A DNA stretch of 64,000 nt, taken from positions 161,454 through 225,453 of the forward strand of contig NZ_BSTJ01000013.1 in NCBI RefSeq assembly GCF_030269445.1, read 5' to 3'. Positions within the stretch are counted from its first letter, which is position 1. The number at the start of each line of letters is the position of its first letter. Under the pieces are notes generated by a model that did not search any database, had not been told where the DNA came from, and saw only the letters and a program-made list of their open reading frames with translations. Below, one piece after another: positions 46,958 through 54,991 of this stretch. A program made the position numbers and the translations under genes. Origin of the DNA: Actinoallomurus iriomotensis. Lineage in GTDB: Bacteria; Actinomycetota; Actinomycetes; Streptosporangiales; Streptosporangiaceae.

Positions 46958-46994
46958 AAAATGCAGGGAGTGCGCGCACTCCCTGCATTTTTTT
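46958..46994. terminator. Perfect 17-bp hairpin with T-run in a divergent spacer
   Basis: AAAATGCAGGGAGTGCG (46958-46974) is followed without loop by its exact complement (46975-46991), then TTT. It looks like an intrinsic terminator for plus-strand RNA and also has U residues for minus-strand RNA. It lies between divergent genes, 33 bases before the gene at 47027, so it does not follow any gene. Confidence 0.7.
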
Positions 46995-47026
46995 GCCGTG
47001 GGGCCGGCGAATGACAGGAGGCGGCG

Positions 47027-47764
47027 ATGCATGACCTACTGACCTTTCTGCGCGCCCGGTTCGATGAGGACGATCGCGCCGCGCGACTCGCGGCCGACTA
47101 CCGGAGCCGGCCGAGCGACTACGACGCGTCAGCTGAAGAGAGGTGGCATTGGGTGGCCGGCCGTACCGGAAGACCCATCCACGTCGGTGTGGGTCACCCG
47201 GACGACTACCACCGGGGAGTCGAGCTTCGGAGCGTTAACAAGTACCCGATACGCTCGGAACCCGGGCTCTCGCCGCATCACGTCCTGGCGTTGTCCTCCG
47301 CCGTCGCCACCTGGACCGCGGACCACATCGCCCGTCACGATCCCGCCCGCGTGACCAGTGAGATCGAGGCCAAACGCCGGATCCTGGAACTCTTCGACGC
47401 CTCACGAGGAGGACGGGAGCAGGGGCGCGCCGGTTGGGCCGAGGACGTCCTTCGCCTGCTCGCGCTGCCCTACGCGGAACATCCCGACTACCGGGCCGAG
47501 TGGGGGCGGATGCGTGAGCGCGTCAAGGTCTACGTGTGGTCCGTGGCCGACGGCGATGCCATGGTCCGTCTCCCCGTAATCCCCGGGGAAGAGGTACGCG
47601 AGCTACGCGTACCCGCCGCGTCCATCGCGGCAGAGGTCGGCAGAGCGGAGAACGAACTGGAAGGGTGTCAGCTCACCGCGAAGATCGGCACGACCGATGA
47701 CGGTGAGACGTCCCTCCGCGATTTCCGGCTCCTCAAAGGCTCTCGGGCGCGCGACTATTACTGA
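47027..47764 (+). CDS. DUF6221-like protein with extra C-terminal region
   Basis: A 245-residue protein from an ATG at 47027 preceded by GGAGGCGG. Residues 1-150 show the DUF6221 pattern: MHDLLTFLRARFDEDDRAAR, HIARHDPARVTSEIEAKRRI, LELFDASRGG and LRLLALPYAEHPDYRAEWG. The final 85 residues (GDAMVRLPVIPGEEVRELRV, AENELEGCQLTAKIGTTDDG) are not part of the usual DUF6221 length of about 110-150, so this is a longer variant. No catalytic motif, signal or membrane helix is evident. A hairpin terminator-like element sits in its leader. Confidence 0.75.
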   Translation: MHDLLTFLRARFDEDDRAARLAADYRSRPSDYDASAEERWHWVAGRTGRPIHVGVGHPDDYHRGVELRSVNKYPIRSEPGLSPHHVLALSSAVATWTADHIARHDPARVTSEIEAKRRILELFDASRGGREQGRAGWAEDVLRLLALPYAEHPDYRAEWGRMRERVKVYVWSVADGDAMVRLPVIPGEEVRELRVPAASIAAEVGRAENELEGCQLTAKIGTTDDGETSLRDFRLLKGSRARDYY

Positions 47765-47906
47765 CCACCCGACCACTCGGACTCCGTGACCGGCGGATCG
47801 ATGTGTGGTGGGGGAAAACCCCCGGATGAAGTCGGGCGATCGCCTCGTTCCCCACGGCGCCTTGGAATTCATAGCGTGGCGCCCATGGCCGACATGGGGA
47901 GGTTTT

Positions 47907-48674
47907 GTGATCGAGGCTCGTGGTTTGACCAAACGCTATGGATCCACGGTCGCCGTTGACCGGCTGGAATTCGAGGTACGGCCTGGTGTCGTGACCGGAT
48001 TTCTCGGCCCGAACGGTTCGGGGAAGTCCACCACGATGCGCATGATCTTGGGCCTGGACGAGCCGGACGCCGGAGACGTGCGGATCGGCGGGCGCCGGTA
48101 CCGCGAGCTGGGCTGGCCGCTGCGCGAGGTCGGGGCCCTGCTCGAAGCCAGGGCGTTTCATCCCGGCCGGTCCGCCCGATCCCACCTGCGGGCGCTGGCG
48201 AGGGGTAACGGTGTCCCGGACCGCCGGGTGGAGGAGGTTCTCGGCGCCGTCGGGCTCGCCGACGTCGGGCGGAGAAGAGCGGGGGCGTTCTCCCTCGGCA
48301 TGGCCCAGCGGCTCGGCGTCGCCGCGGCGCTGCTCGGCGACCCGGGCGTACTGCTGTTCGACGAACCGGTCAACGGGCTGGACCCCGAGGGGATCCGCTG
48401 GATCCGCGATCTGATGAGGGGCCTGGCCGCCGAAGGCCGTACGGTCTTCGTCTCCAGCCATCTGATCAGCGAGATCGCGCTGACCGCCGAGCATCTCGTG
48501 GTGATCGGCCGAGGGCGGCTGCTCGCGGACACGTCGGTCGCCGAGCTGTCCGCCCGGTCGACCTCGCTGGAGGACGCGTTCTTCGAGCTGACCCGTGACA
48601 GCGCCGAGTATCGAGGCGACCCAGCGGTCCAGGGTGGCGATCTCGGCGCACCGAGACGAGGAGGGATGTCATGA
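47907..48674 (+). CDS. ABC transporter ATP-binding protein
   Basis: A 255-residue ATPase. Walker A is GPNGSGKSTT at about residues 35-44, the signature is SLGMAQRLGVAAALL, Walker B is GVLLFDEPVNGLDPEG and the H-loop is VFVSSHLISE. GTG 47907 follows GGGGAGG; a longer frame exists but lacks resemblance. The domain order and the C-terminal segment (STSLEDAFFELTRDSAEY) are those of single-domain drug or antibiotic exporters with a separate permease, here encoded by the next gene with an ATGA overlap. A two-component system follows, so the four genes form one operon. Confidence 0.93.
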   Translation: MIEARGLTKRYGSTVAVDRLEFEVRPGVVTGFLGPNGSGKSTTMRMILGLDEPDAGDVRIGGRRYRELGWPLREVGALLEARAFHPGRSARSHLRALARGNGVPDRRVEEVLGAVGLADVGRRRAGAFSLGMAQRLGVAAALLGDPGVLLFDEPVNGLDPEGIRWIRDLMRGLAAEGRTVFVSSHLISEIALTAEHLVVIGRGRLLADTSVAELSARSTSLEDAFFELTRDSAEYRGDPAVQGGDLGAPRRGGMS

Positions 48675-49459
48675 CCACCGCCACGTGGGAGTCACGTGCA
48701 CCGGCCGGGCACTACCGGTTCAGGCATGTGGCGCGGATGGAGTGGACCAAGCTGTGGAGCCTGCGCTCGACGTGGTGGACCCTGGCGATCACCTTCGCCG
48801 GCGCGGTCGGCATGGCCGTCGTCGTGGGAGCCAACACCAAGAACGCGTCCGGCGACCTGACGAACAACGCGCTCGCCGGCGTGATCCCCGGGATGCTCAC
48901 GATCGGCGTCCTGGGTGTGCTCGTCATGACCGGTGAGTACTCCTCCGGCGCGATCAGGTCCACACTCGCCGCGGTACCGAACCGGCGGCTGCTGCTGGCC
49001 GCGAAGACGGCGGTGTACGGGGGCTCGGTGCTGGCGGTCGGAGAGGCCGGGGCGTTCCTCGCGTTCCTGGCCGGCGGGGCCGCCCTGCCGGCCAGGGTGC
49101 CGCCCCCTTCACTCGGCCAGCCGGGGGTGCTGCGAGCGGTCGTGCTGACCGGTGTGGGACTGTGCCTGATCGGGCTGCTCGGTCTCGGCATCGGCGCCAT
49201 CGTCCGGCACACCGCCGCCGCCATCGCCGTGCTCGTCGGCGGGGTGTTCGTGGTGGCGCAGTTCATCGTCATGATCGCCCGGCCGGTGATCGGATATGTT
49301 CCGATCACGATCGTGGGGAGCTCGCTCGGCGCGGTTCAGCCGCAGGGCGACGCACGACATCACATCCTGTCGCCGTGGTCCGGGCTCGCCGTGCTCTGCC
49401 TGTACGCCGCCGTCGTGCTGGGGGCCGGCGCATGGCTGCTGGTCCGCCGGGACGCCTGA
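48671..49459 (+). CDS. ABC transporter permease
   Basis: A 262-residue membrane protein with six hydrophobic helices, the ABC-2 type. The first follows VARMEWTKLWSLRSTWWTLA, a typical N-terminal in-plane segment, and helices include FAGAVGMAVVVGAN, IPGMLTIGVLGVLVMTGEYS and AIAVLVGGVFVVAQFIVMIA. The conserved GEYSSGAIRSTLAAVPNRR is the helix 2-3 loop common in this type. It pairs with the ATPase before it. Substrate is unknown; the linked two-component system suggests a response to cell-envelope stress or a peptide antibiotic. Confidence 0.9.
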   Translation: MTTATWESRAPAGHYRFRHVARMEWTKLWSLRSTWWTLAITFAGAVGMAVVVGANTKNASGDLTNNALAGVIPGMLTIGVLGVLVMTGEYSSGAIRSTLAAVPNRRLLLAAKTAVYGGSVLAVGEAGAFLAFLAGGAALPARVPPPSLGQPGVLRAVVLTGVGLCLIGLLGLGIGAIVRHTAAAIAVLVGGVFVVAQFIVMIARPVIGYVPITIVGSSLGAVQPQGDARHHILSPWSGLAVLCLYAAVVLGAGAWLLVRRDA

Positions 49460-49474
49460 GCGGAGGATGAACGG

Positions 49475-50842
49475 ATGAACGCGATGGCCGCGGACCCGCC
49501 GAGTCTCAGGAGAACGCTCACCGCGTTCGCGACGGCGCCGTTCACTCGCCGTGCACGGGCCGAGCTGTCATACCTCGTCGTCTCGGCGACGACCGGCATC
49601 GCCGTGCCGGTCGCGGCCCTCGCGTTCCTCATCGTCATGGGACTGCTCGCGCCCGGCCCGGCCAAGCCGGAGAACGTCTCCTTCGCCGGCCTGGCCGCCG
49701 GTGCGCTGGTGCTGCTTCTTCTGGCGACCCGCGTCGCGCGACGGCTCGGCTCGTTCCAGCGCCAGCTGGCGGCTCGGCTGCTCGGCGAGCGGGTCGCGGA
49801 GCCACCGTCGTTCCGTCCCGGCCGGGGCGTTCTCGGCCGGCCGGCCGCGAGGCTCCGCGACGGCGCCGGCTGGCGCGCCGTGGCGTACCTGCTGCTGAGA
49901 GTGCCGGTCGCGTTGCTGGGGCTGTACGCCGTGGAGTACTGGGTCACCGGGTTGGTCAACCTGAGCTACCCGTTCTGGTGGGGGCTGTTCCGCAACCACC
50001 GGCCCGAGGTCCACCTGAGTCCGGTCCCGTTCCTGACCCCGCTCCGGAGCGGTCCGTTCCACGTCGCCACGTACCCGGGGACGCTCCTCGTCTTCGCCGC
50101 GGGCGCCGCGTCGCTGTTGGTCGCGCCCTGGGTGAGCAGGGCGGTCGTGCTGGCGGACCGGTGGCTGATCCGCACCCTGCTCGGCCCCGGCAGGCTCATG
50201 CAGCGGGTCCGTGACCTGGAGCAGACCCGGGCCCAGGCGGTGGACGACTCCGCCGCGTTGGTGCGCCGGCTCGAACGCGACCTGCACGACGGCGCGCAGG
50301 CCCGGCTGGCCGCGCTCGCGATGAACCTCGGCCTGGCCAAGGAGAAGCTCGGCGACGACGACCTCGGCCAGCTCGCCCAGATCCGCGAGCTGGTCGACGC
50401 CGCCCACCAGGGCGCCAAAGACGCCCTCGGCGAGCTGCGCGACCTCGTCAAGGGCATCCACCCGCCGATACTCGACACCGGCCTGCCCGACGCGCTGGCA
50501 ACACTCGCCCTCGGCAGCGCCATCCCGGTCGAGGTGACCAGCGAGATTCCCCGCCGGCCCACACCCGCGATCGAGACGATCGCCTACTTCTGCGCCGCCG
50601 AGCTGCTCGCGAACGCCGTCAAGCACAGCCACGCCGACACGATCACGATCCACGTGGCCGAACCGAGCGGGTGGCTGCTGCTCACCGTGACCGACGACGG
50701 CGTCGGCGGGGCCGACCCGGCCCGCGGCACCGGCCTGTCCGGACTCGCCCATCGAGTCGGTACCGTCGACGGCCACATCGACATCGCCAGCCCACCCGGC
50801 GGGCCGACCCGCGTCAGCATCCGGCTGCCGCCGCACGCGTGA
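49475..50842 (+). CDS. Sensor histidine kinase (HisKA_3)
   Basis: A 455-residue membrane kinase. About four hydrophobic helices occupy residues 30-230, with a long loop containing the TYPGTLLVFAAGAASLLVAP region, as in the putative sensor domain of NarL-type kinases. The phosphoacceptor is H271 in LERDLHDGAQARLAALAMNL. The ATPase domain follows with AELLANAVKHSHADTITIHV (N-box), VTDDGVGGADPARGTGLSGL (D/G-box) and GGPTRVSIRLPPH. The gene lies 15 bases after the permease and 13 before its response regulator. It should control the ABC transporter operon. Confidence 0.93.
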   Translation: MNAMAADPPSLRRTLTAFATAPFTRRARAELSYLVVSATTGIAVPVAALAFLIVMGLLAPGPAKPENVSFAGLAAGALVLLLLATRVARRLGSFQRQLAARLLGERVAEPPSFRPGRGVLGRPAARLRDGAGWRAVAYLLLRVPVALLGLYAVEYWVTGLVNLSYPFWWGLFRNHRPEVHLSPVPFLTPLRSGPFHVATYPGTLLVFAAGAASLLVAPWVSRAVVLADRWLIRTLLGPGRLMQRVRDLEQTRAQAVDDSAALVRRLERDLHDGAQARLAALAMNLGLAKEKLGDDDLGQLAQIRELVDAAHQGAKDALGELRDLVKGIHPPILDTGLPDALATLALGSAIPVEVTSEIPRRPTPAIETIAYFCAAELLANAVKHSHADTITIHVAEPSGWLLLTVTDDGVGGADPARGTGLSGLAHRVGTVDGHIDIASPPGGPTRVSIRLPPHA

Positions 50843-50855
50843 AAGCATCCGGAAC

Positions 50856-51494
50856 ATGCGTGTCGTGATCGCCGAAGACGCCGCGATGATGCGGGAGGGC
50901 CTCATCCGGCTGCTCGCCGACCGTGGCCATCGGGTGTGCGCCGCCGTGGCGGACGGCGAGGCGCTGCTCACCGCGGTGGCCGAGCACGGTCCCGACGTCG
51001 CGGTGGTGGACATCCGAATGCCGCCCACCCACACCGACGAAGGGCTGCGCGCGGCCCTCGACATCCGTCGCGACCATCCGGCGACCGGGGTGCTGGTCTT
51101 CTCCCAGTACATCGAGCCGAGGTACGCCGCCCGGCTGCTCGAGGGCGGTGCCGCGAAGATGGGCTACCTGCTGAAGGACCGGGTCGCCGACGTGGCCGAG
51201 TTCACCGACGCGCTGGCCCGGGTCGCCGCGGGCGGCACCGCGCTCGATCCCGAGGTCGTCGGCCAGCTCCTCCGCACCGGCCGGCCCGGCCTGGACATGC
51301 TGACCCTCCGCGAGCGCGACGTGCTCGCCCTGATGGCCGAGGGCCGATCCAACGCCGGCATCGCCGAGAGCCTGGTCATCTCCACCGGATCGGTGGAGAA
51401 GCATGTGGCCGGCATCTTCACCAAACTCGACCTCCCTCCCTCACAGGGCGACAATCGCCGGGTGCTGGCGGTCCTGCACTACCTCCGATCGTGA
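50856..51494 (+). CDS. LuxR-type response regulator
   Basis: A 212-residue NarL-family regulator. The receiver domain has the acidic pocket VVIAEDAAMMREGL, the phospho-acceptor D52 in VAVVDIRMPP and the conserved K in GYLLKDRVAD. The C-terminal LuxR helix-turn-helix (LTLRERDVLALMAEGRSNAG, IAESLVISTGSVEKHVAGIF) is followed by TKLDLPPSQGDNRRVLAVL, the usual closing segment. It is the last gene of the transporter/kinase operon. The convergent esterase gene ends 32 bases downstream. Confidence 0.95.
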   Translation: MRVVIAEDAAMMREGLIRLLADRGHRVCAAVADGEALLTAVAEHGPDVAVVDIRMPPTHTDEGLRAALDIRRDHPATGVLVFSQYIEPRYAARLLEGGAAKMGYLLKDRVADVAEFTDALARVAAGGTALDPEVVGQLLRTGRPGLDMLTLRERDVLALMAEGRSNAGIAESLVISTGSVEKHVAGIFTKLDLPPSQGDNRRVLAVLHYLRS

Positions 51495-51526
51495 CGACGG
51501 ACGCAGGCTGACCGCCCGGCTCACCG

Positions 51527-53032
51527 CTACGCGTCGTCCGTGCTCCACGCCTGCCGTTCCTGGCGGTGCGGGTCGTCGACCTGGGTCCACTCGGCGCCGA
51601 CGCGCATCGTGGCCCGGCGTTCACGGTCGTACGGCTCCCAGCCCGGGTCACCGATCGTGGCGAAGCGGATCCACGCGTCGTGCATGCGGGCCGCGAGGTC
51701 CGCGGGCGGCCGGTCGGGACCGAGCAGGGCGTCCGGCCCGTGCAGCTGCGGGAGGTGCGCGAGATCGAAGACGAAGGGGAGCTCCATCGTGTGGGCGGCG
51801 CCGAGCTCGCCGCCCAGAGCGCGCGAACGCCACCCGAACTCGTACGCGAACGTCGCGGATCCGGCATGGGCGGCGTGCGCGCCGAGCAGGGCCCGGGTGC
51901 CCGCGCCGAACAACCCGTCGCCCATGATGGCGGACCGCAGCGCACCGAAGGACGCCTCGGGACGTGTCTCGCGGTACGTCTCGACGAGCCGTACCGGATC
52001 CGGGTGGGTGCCGGCCGCCGCCGCGTCGACGTCCTCGGCGGTCGAGGTGGAGTACCGGCCCACCGGGACCAGGTAGAGATTCCCCTCCTCGGTGTTGGTC
52101 CCGGCGAGGAGGTCGACGCGGTCGCCGTGGCCGGCGGCCACCGACACGGCGGGCTGGGTGTCCAGAACCAGGCTGAACGGGCTCAGCCCGATCAGCGGGT
52201 CGTAGTGGGTCTCGGTCCGCAGGTCGATGCCGGCGAGCCCGGAGGCGGCCTCGACCAGGCGTTCGTCGGAGATCTCCGCGAAGGCGCCGGCGCGGGGCTC
52301 GACGCCGAGGGCCCCGGCCGCCGCCCTGGTGACGCGCGCGGCCTGCTCGGTCGTGAAGGCGCCCAGGCCGCTGCCACTCTGCACGATCACCCGCCGGAAC
52401 AGCCCCGCTGCCTCGGGATCGGCGAGGACGCCACCGGCGATGGTCGCTCCGGCCGACTGGCCGAAGAGCGTGACGTTGTCCGGGTCGCCGCCGAAGGCGG
52501 CGATGTTCTCCCGTACCCAGCGCAGCGCGGCGACGACGTCGAGCAGCCCGCGGTTGGCGGGGGCTCCGGGCAGGTCGAGGAATCCGGCGATGCCCAGCCG
52601 GTAGTTGAGGGTGACGAGGATGACGCCGTCACGGGCGAAACCCGATCCGTCGTACAGCGCGGCCCGCGTCGACCCGGCGACGAATCCGCCACCGTGGACG
52701 AACACCATGACGGGCAGCTCGCCGTCCGGGGCGGGCGTCCAGACGTTGACGGTGAGGTAGTCCTCCCCACGGCTCCATCCGGTGCCGAAATAGGGGGACA
52801 TGTCCACGCTGCCGAGCCGGCGTTCGGACTGCGGGACGGTGGGGCCGGGCACGGTGGCGTCCCGTACGCCGTCCCACGGCTCGTGCGGCTGCGGCGGAGC
52901 GAACCGGCCGGCGCCCCGAGGCGGGGCGGCGTACGGGATGTTCAGGAAGGTGGCGATGCCGTGCCGGCGCAGGCCACGGACGGCGCCCCGCGCGGTGGTC
53001 ACGATCGGGTGGGTCACGGTGATGCCTTCCAT
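51527..53032 (-). CDS. Type-B carboxylesterase
   Basis: A 501-residue alpha/beta hydrolase. The oxyanion hole is VFVHGGGFVAGS (113-117) and the nucleophile elbow is LFGQSAGATIAGG with S193. The catalytic acid is probably in TNTEEGNLYLVPVGRY, and the histidine in ELGAAHTMELPFVFDLAHL near the end. No signal peptide is visible, so it is probably cytoplasmic. It lies 6 bases after the metallo-hydrolase gene, forming an operon with it, and the two are divergent from an XRE regulator. Members cleave many esters, including carbamates and drugs, so the substrate is open. Confidence 0.93.
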   Translation of the reverse strand: MEGITVTHPIVTTARGAVRGLRRHGIATFLNIPYAAPPRGAGRFAPPQPHEPWDGVRDATVPGPTVPQSERRLGSVDMSPYFGTGWSRGEDYLTVNVWTPAPDGELPVMVFVHGGGFVAGSTRAALYDGSGFARDGVILVTLNYRLGIAGFLDLPGAPANRGLLDVVAALRWVRENIAAFGGDPDNVTLFGQSAGATIAGGVLADPEAAGLFRRVIVQSGSGLGAFTTEQAARVTRAAAGALGVEPRAGAFAEISDERLVEAASGLAGIDLRTETHYDPLIGLSPFSLVLDTQPAVSVAAGHGDRVDLLAGTNTEEGNLYLVPVGRYSTSTAEDVDAAAAGTHPDPVRLVETYRETRPEASFGALRSAIMGDGLFGAGTRALLGAHAAHAGSATFAYEFGWRSRALGGELGAAHTMELPFVFDLAHLPQLHGPDALLGPDRPPADLAARMHDAWIRFATIGDPGWEPYDRERRATMRVGAEWTQVDDPHRQERQAWSTDDA

Positions 53033-53038
53033 CGAGTC

Positions 53039-53953
53039 TCAGCCCTGCGCGGAGTACGGGGTGAAGGGCGCCCAGCCCTTGATCGCGAACCTGCTTCCGT
53101 CGCGCTCGACCTCCGCGGCGCCGTGGCCGCCCAGATGAGCGGGGATCAGGAGCGCGTGGTTGTCGGCGGCCCAGCCCAGCAGCCTGCGGCGGGTGGCGCG
53201 GGCGCCGGTGGGGTCCTCGCAGAAGCAGCTGTTGGCGTCCGGTTCGAAGATCTGTACGGGGTTGTGCAGCAGGTCGCCGACGAACACCGCGCGGTCCGAG
53301 CCGGACGTGAGGGTGAGCACCGAGGAGCCCGGCGTGTGCCCGGGAGCCGGGTCCAGGCGCAGGTTGGCGTCGATCCGGTGGCCGTCCTCCCACAGCAGCG
53401 TCCGGCCGGCCTCGTGCACGGGGGCCACACTGTCCTCGAAGACGTTCTGGTTGCCGCGACCGAGGAGCGGCCGATGACCGTTCGCCGGATTCCAGAAGTC
53501 GAAGTCCGCCTTCGGCATCAGGTAGGTGGCGTTCGGGAACGTCGGCACCCATCTCCGCCCGTCCAGACAGGTGTTCCAGCCGACGTGGTCCACGTGGAGA
53601 TGCGTGTTGACCACGACGTCCACGTCCTCGGGGCGGACTCCGACGCGGGCGAGGTCGTCCAGGAAGCCGGTCTCCAACCGGCTCCAGACCGGGGAGTACG
53701 GCCGGTCCTTGTGGTTGCCGACCCCCGTGTCGACCAGGATGATCCGGCCCTCGCTACGGAGCAGCCAGGTCTGGATGGCGGCGTTGACGATCCGGGTCTC
53801 GGTGTCCAGGAAGTCCGGCGCCAGCCAGGACCGATGGGTGTCCCACACCTCCGCGGGGCTCTCGGGAAAGAACGTCTCGGGCGTCATGTCCACGGGCCCG
53901 AAGTACTCCCGGACCCGGGTCAGCGTCACATCGCCCAGAGTGATGGTGTCCAC
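53039..53953 (-). CDS. MBL-fold metallo-hydrolase
   Basis: A 304-residue metallo-beta-lactamase-fold enzyme. The zinc motif is NTHLHVDHVGWN with H118, H120, D122 and H123. The second site includes PGHTPGSSVLTL, in which the His ends the next loop, and the third is in LIPAHLGGHG. The layout (RIILVDTGVGNHKD, FVGDLLHNPVQIFEPD) resembles N-acyl-homoserine-lactonase-like and related lactonases, although that activity cannot be claimed. It starts the operon with the carboxylesterase and is divergent from the XRE regulator at 54085, with 131 bases between that hold the promoters. Confidence 0.92.
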   Translation of the reverse strand: MDTITLGDVTLTRVREYFGPVDMTPETFFPESPAEVWDTHRSWLAPDFLDTETRIVNAAIQTWLLRSEGRIILVDTGVGNHKDRPYSPVWSRLETGFLDDLARVGVRPEDVDVVVNTHLHVDHVGWNTCLDGRRWVPTFPNATYLMPKADFDFWNPANGHRPLLGRGNQNVFEDSVAPVHEAGRTLLWEDGHRIDANLRLDPAPGHTPGSSVLTLTSGSDRAVFVGDLLHNPVQIFEPDANSCFCEDPTGARATRRRLLGWAADNHALLIPAHLGGHGAAEVERDGSRFAIKGWAPFTPYSAQG

Positions 53954-54084
53954 GGTCGTTCTCCAATGTCAGCGGTCGGTACCGGACCACTGTCACCGGC
54001 GTCTTGGCGGGCGGGCCAGACCGGCTGATGCCTACCCCCGGCAGGGTCAGGCTCCGTTCTTCGGCGAGTCCCATACTGGGATGC

Positions 54085-54978
54085 ATGGGCGGACAACGGC
54101 AGCTCGGAGACTTCCTGCAGACCCGGCGGGCTCGGCTGCGGCCCGAGGACGTCGGCCTGCCGGACTACGGTGAACGGCGCCGGGTGCCGGGCCTGCGGCG
54201 GGAGGAGCTCGCGCTGCTGGCCGGAGTGAGTTCGTCCTACTACACCCGCCTGGAGCAGGGGCAGTCGGTGGGCGCCTCACCCGAGGTGCTGGACGCGATC
54301 GGCCGGGCCCTGCGCCTGGACGAGTCCGAGCTCCGCCACCTGCACGACCTGGCCGGCAGCGCGAAACGGGGTGCGGTCACCCGCCGCCCGCCCGCCGAGC
54401 ACGTGGACGCGTCGACCCTCGAACTGCTGGCGGCCCTCGGCGACGTTCCGGCCCTCGTCAGCGGGCGCCGGAGCGATGTGCTGGCCTGGAACCCGCTGGG
54501 ACACGCGCTGCTCGCCGCCCACCTCGACCCGGACAGCCCGAGCAGGCCCGCCGACCGGCCCAACCTGGCCCGGCTGGTCTTCCTCGACGCCCACACCCGC
54601 GCGCTCTACGCCGACTGGCCGGCCAAGGCCAGGGCGGTGGTGCGAAACCTGCGGATGGTGGCCGGCCGGCACCCCGACGACGCCCTGCTCGCCTCACTCG
54701 TCGGTGAACTCAGCATGAGGAGCCCGGAGTTCGCCGCGATGTGGGCCGACCACAGCGTCCGGCCCTGCGACTCCGGAGTGTTCGAGATGCACCACCCCCT
54801 GGTCGGCACGCTCACCGTGACGCAGCAGAGCCTGCGTCCGCCGGGCAGCGAGGAACGGCTCGTCGTGCTGGCGACGGCCGCGCCGGGCTCCTCGTCACAG
54901 GCCGCCCTCTACCTCCTCGCCCAGGCGACCGCCGCCGAGGTCGAAGCCGGCTCCTCCGCTCCCGCGCCGAATCCCTGA
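54085..54978 (+). CDS. XRE regulator with MmyB-like ligand-binding domain
   Basis: A 297-residue protein. The N-terminal HTH is LGDFLQTRRARLRPEDVGLP, RRVPGLRREELALLAGVSSS and YYTRLEQGQSVGASPEVLDA, with the YYTRLEQG motif typical of the MmyB group. The C-terminal PAS-like MmyB domain follows (DVLAWNPLGHALLAAH, ARLVFLDAHTRALYADWPAK), thought to sense fatty acids or related compounds. The ATG at 54085 is used; the frame opens earlier without resemblance. Its divergent position to the MBL and esterase operon suggests it controls it. It converges with the aldehyde dehydrogenase gene. Confidence 0.92.
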   Translation: MGGQRQLGDFLQTRRARLRPEDVGLPDYGERRRVPGLRREELALLAGVSSSYYTRLEQGQSVGASPEVLDAIGRALRLDESELRHLHDLAGSAKRGAVTRRPPAEHVDASTLELLAALGDVPALVSGRRSDVLAWNPLGHALLAAHLDPDSPSRPADRPNLARLVFLDAHTRALYADWPAKARAVVRNLRMVAGRHPDDALLASLVGELSMRSPEFAAMWADHSVRPCDSGVFEMHHPLVGTLTVTQQSLRPPGSEERLVVLATAAPGSSSQAALYLLAQATAAEVEAGSSAPAPNP

Positions 54979-54991
54979 CCGGGGCCGAGGT

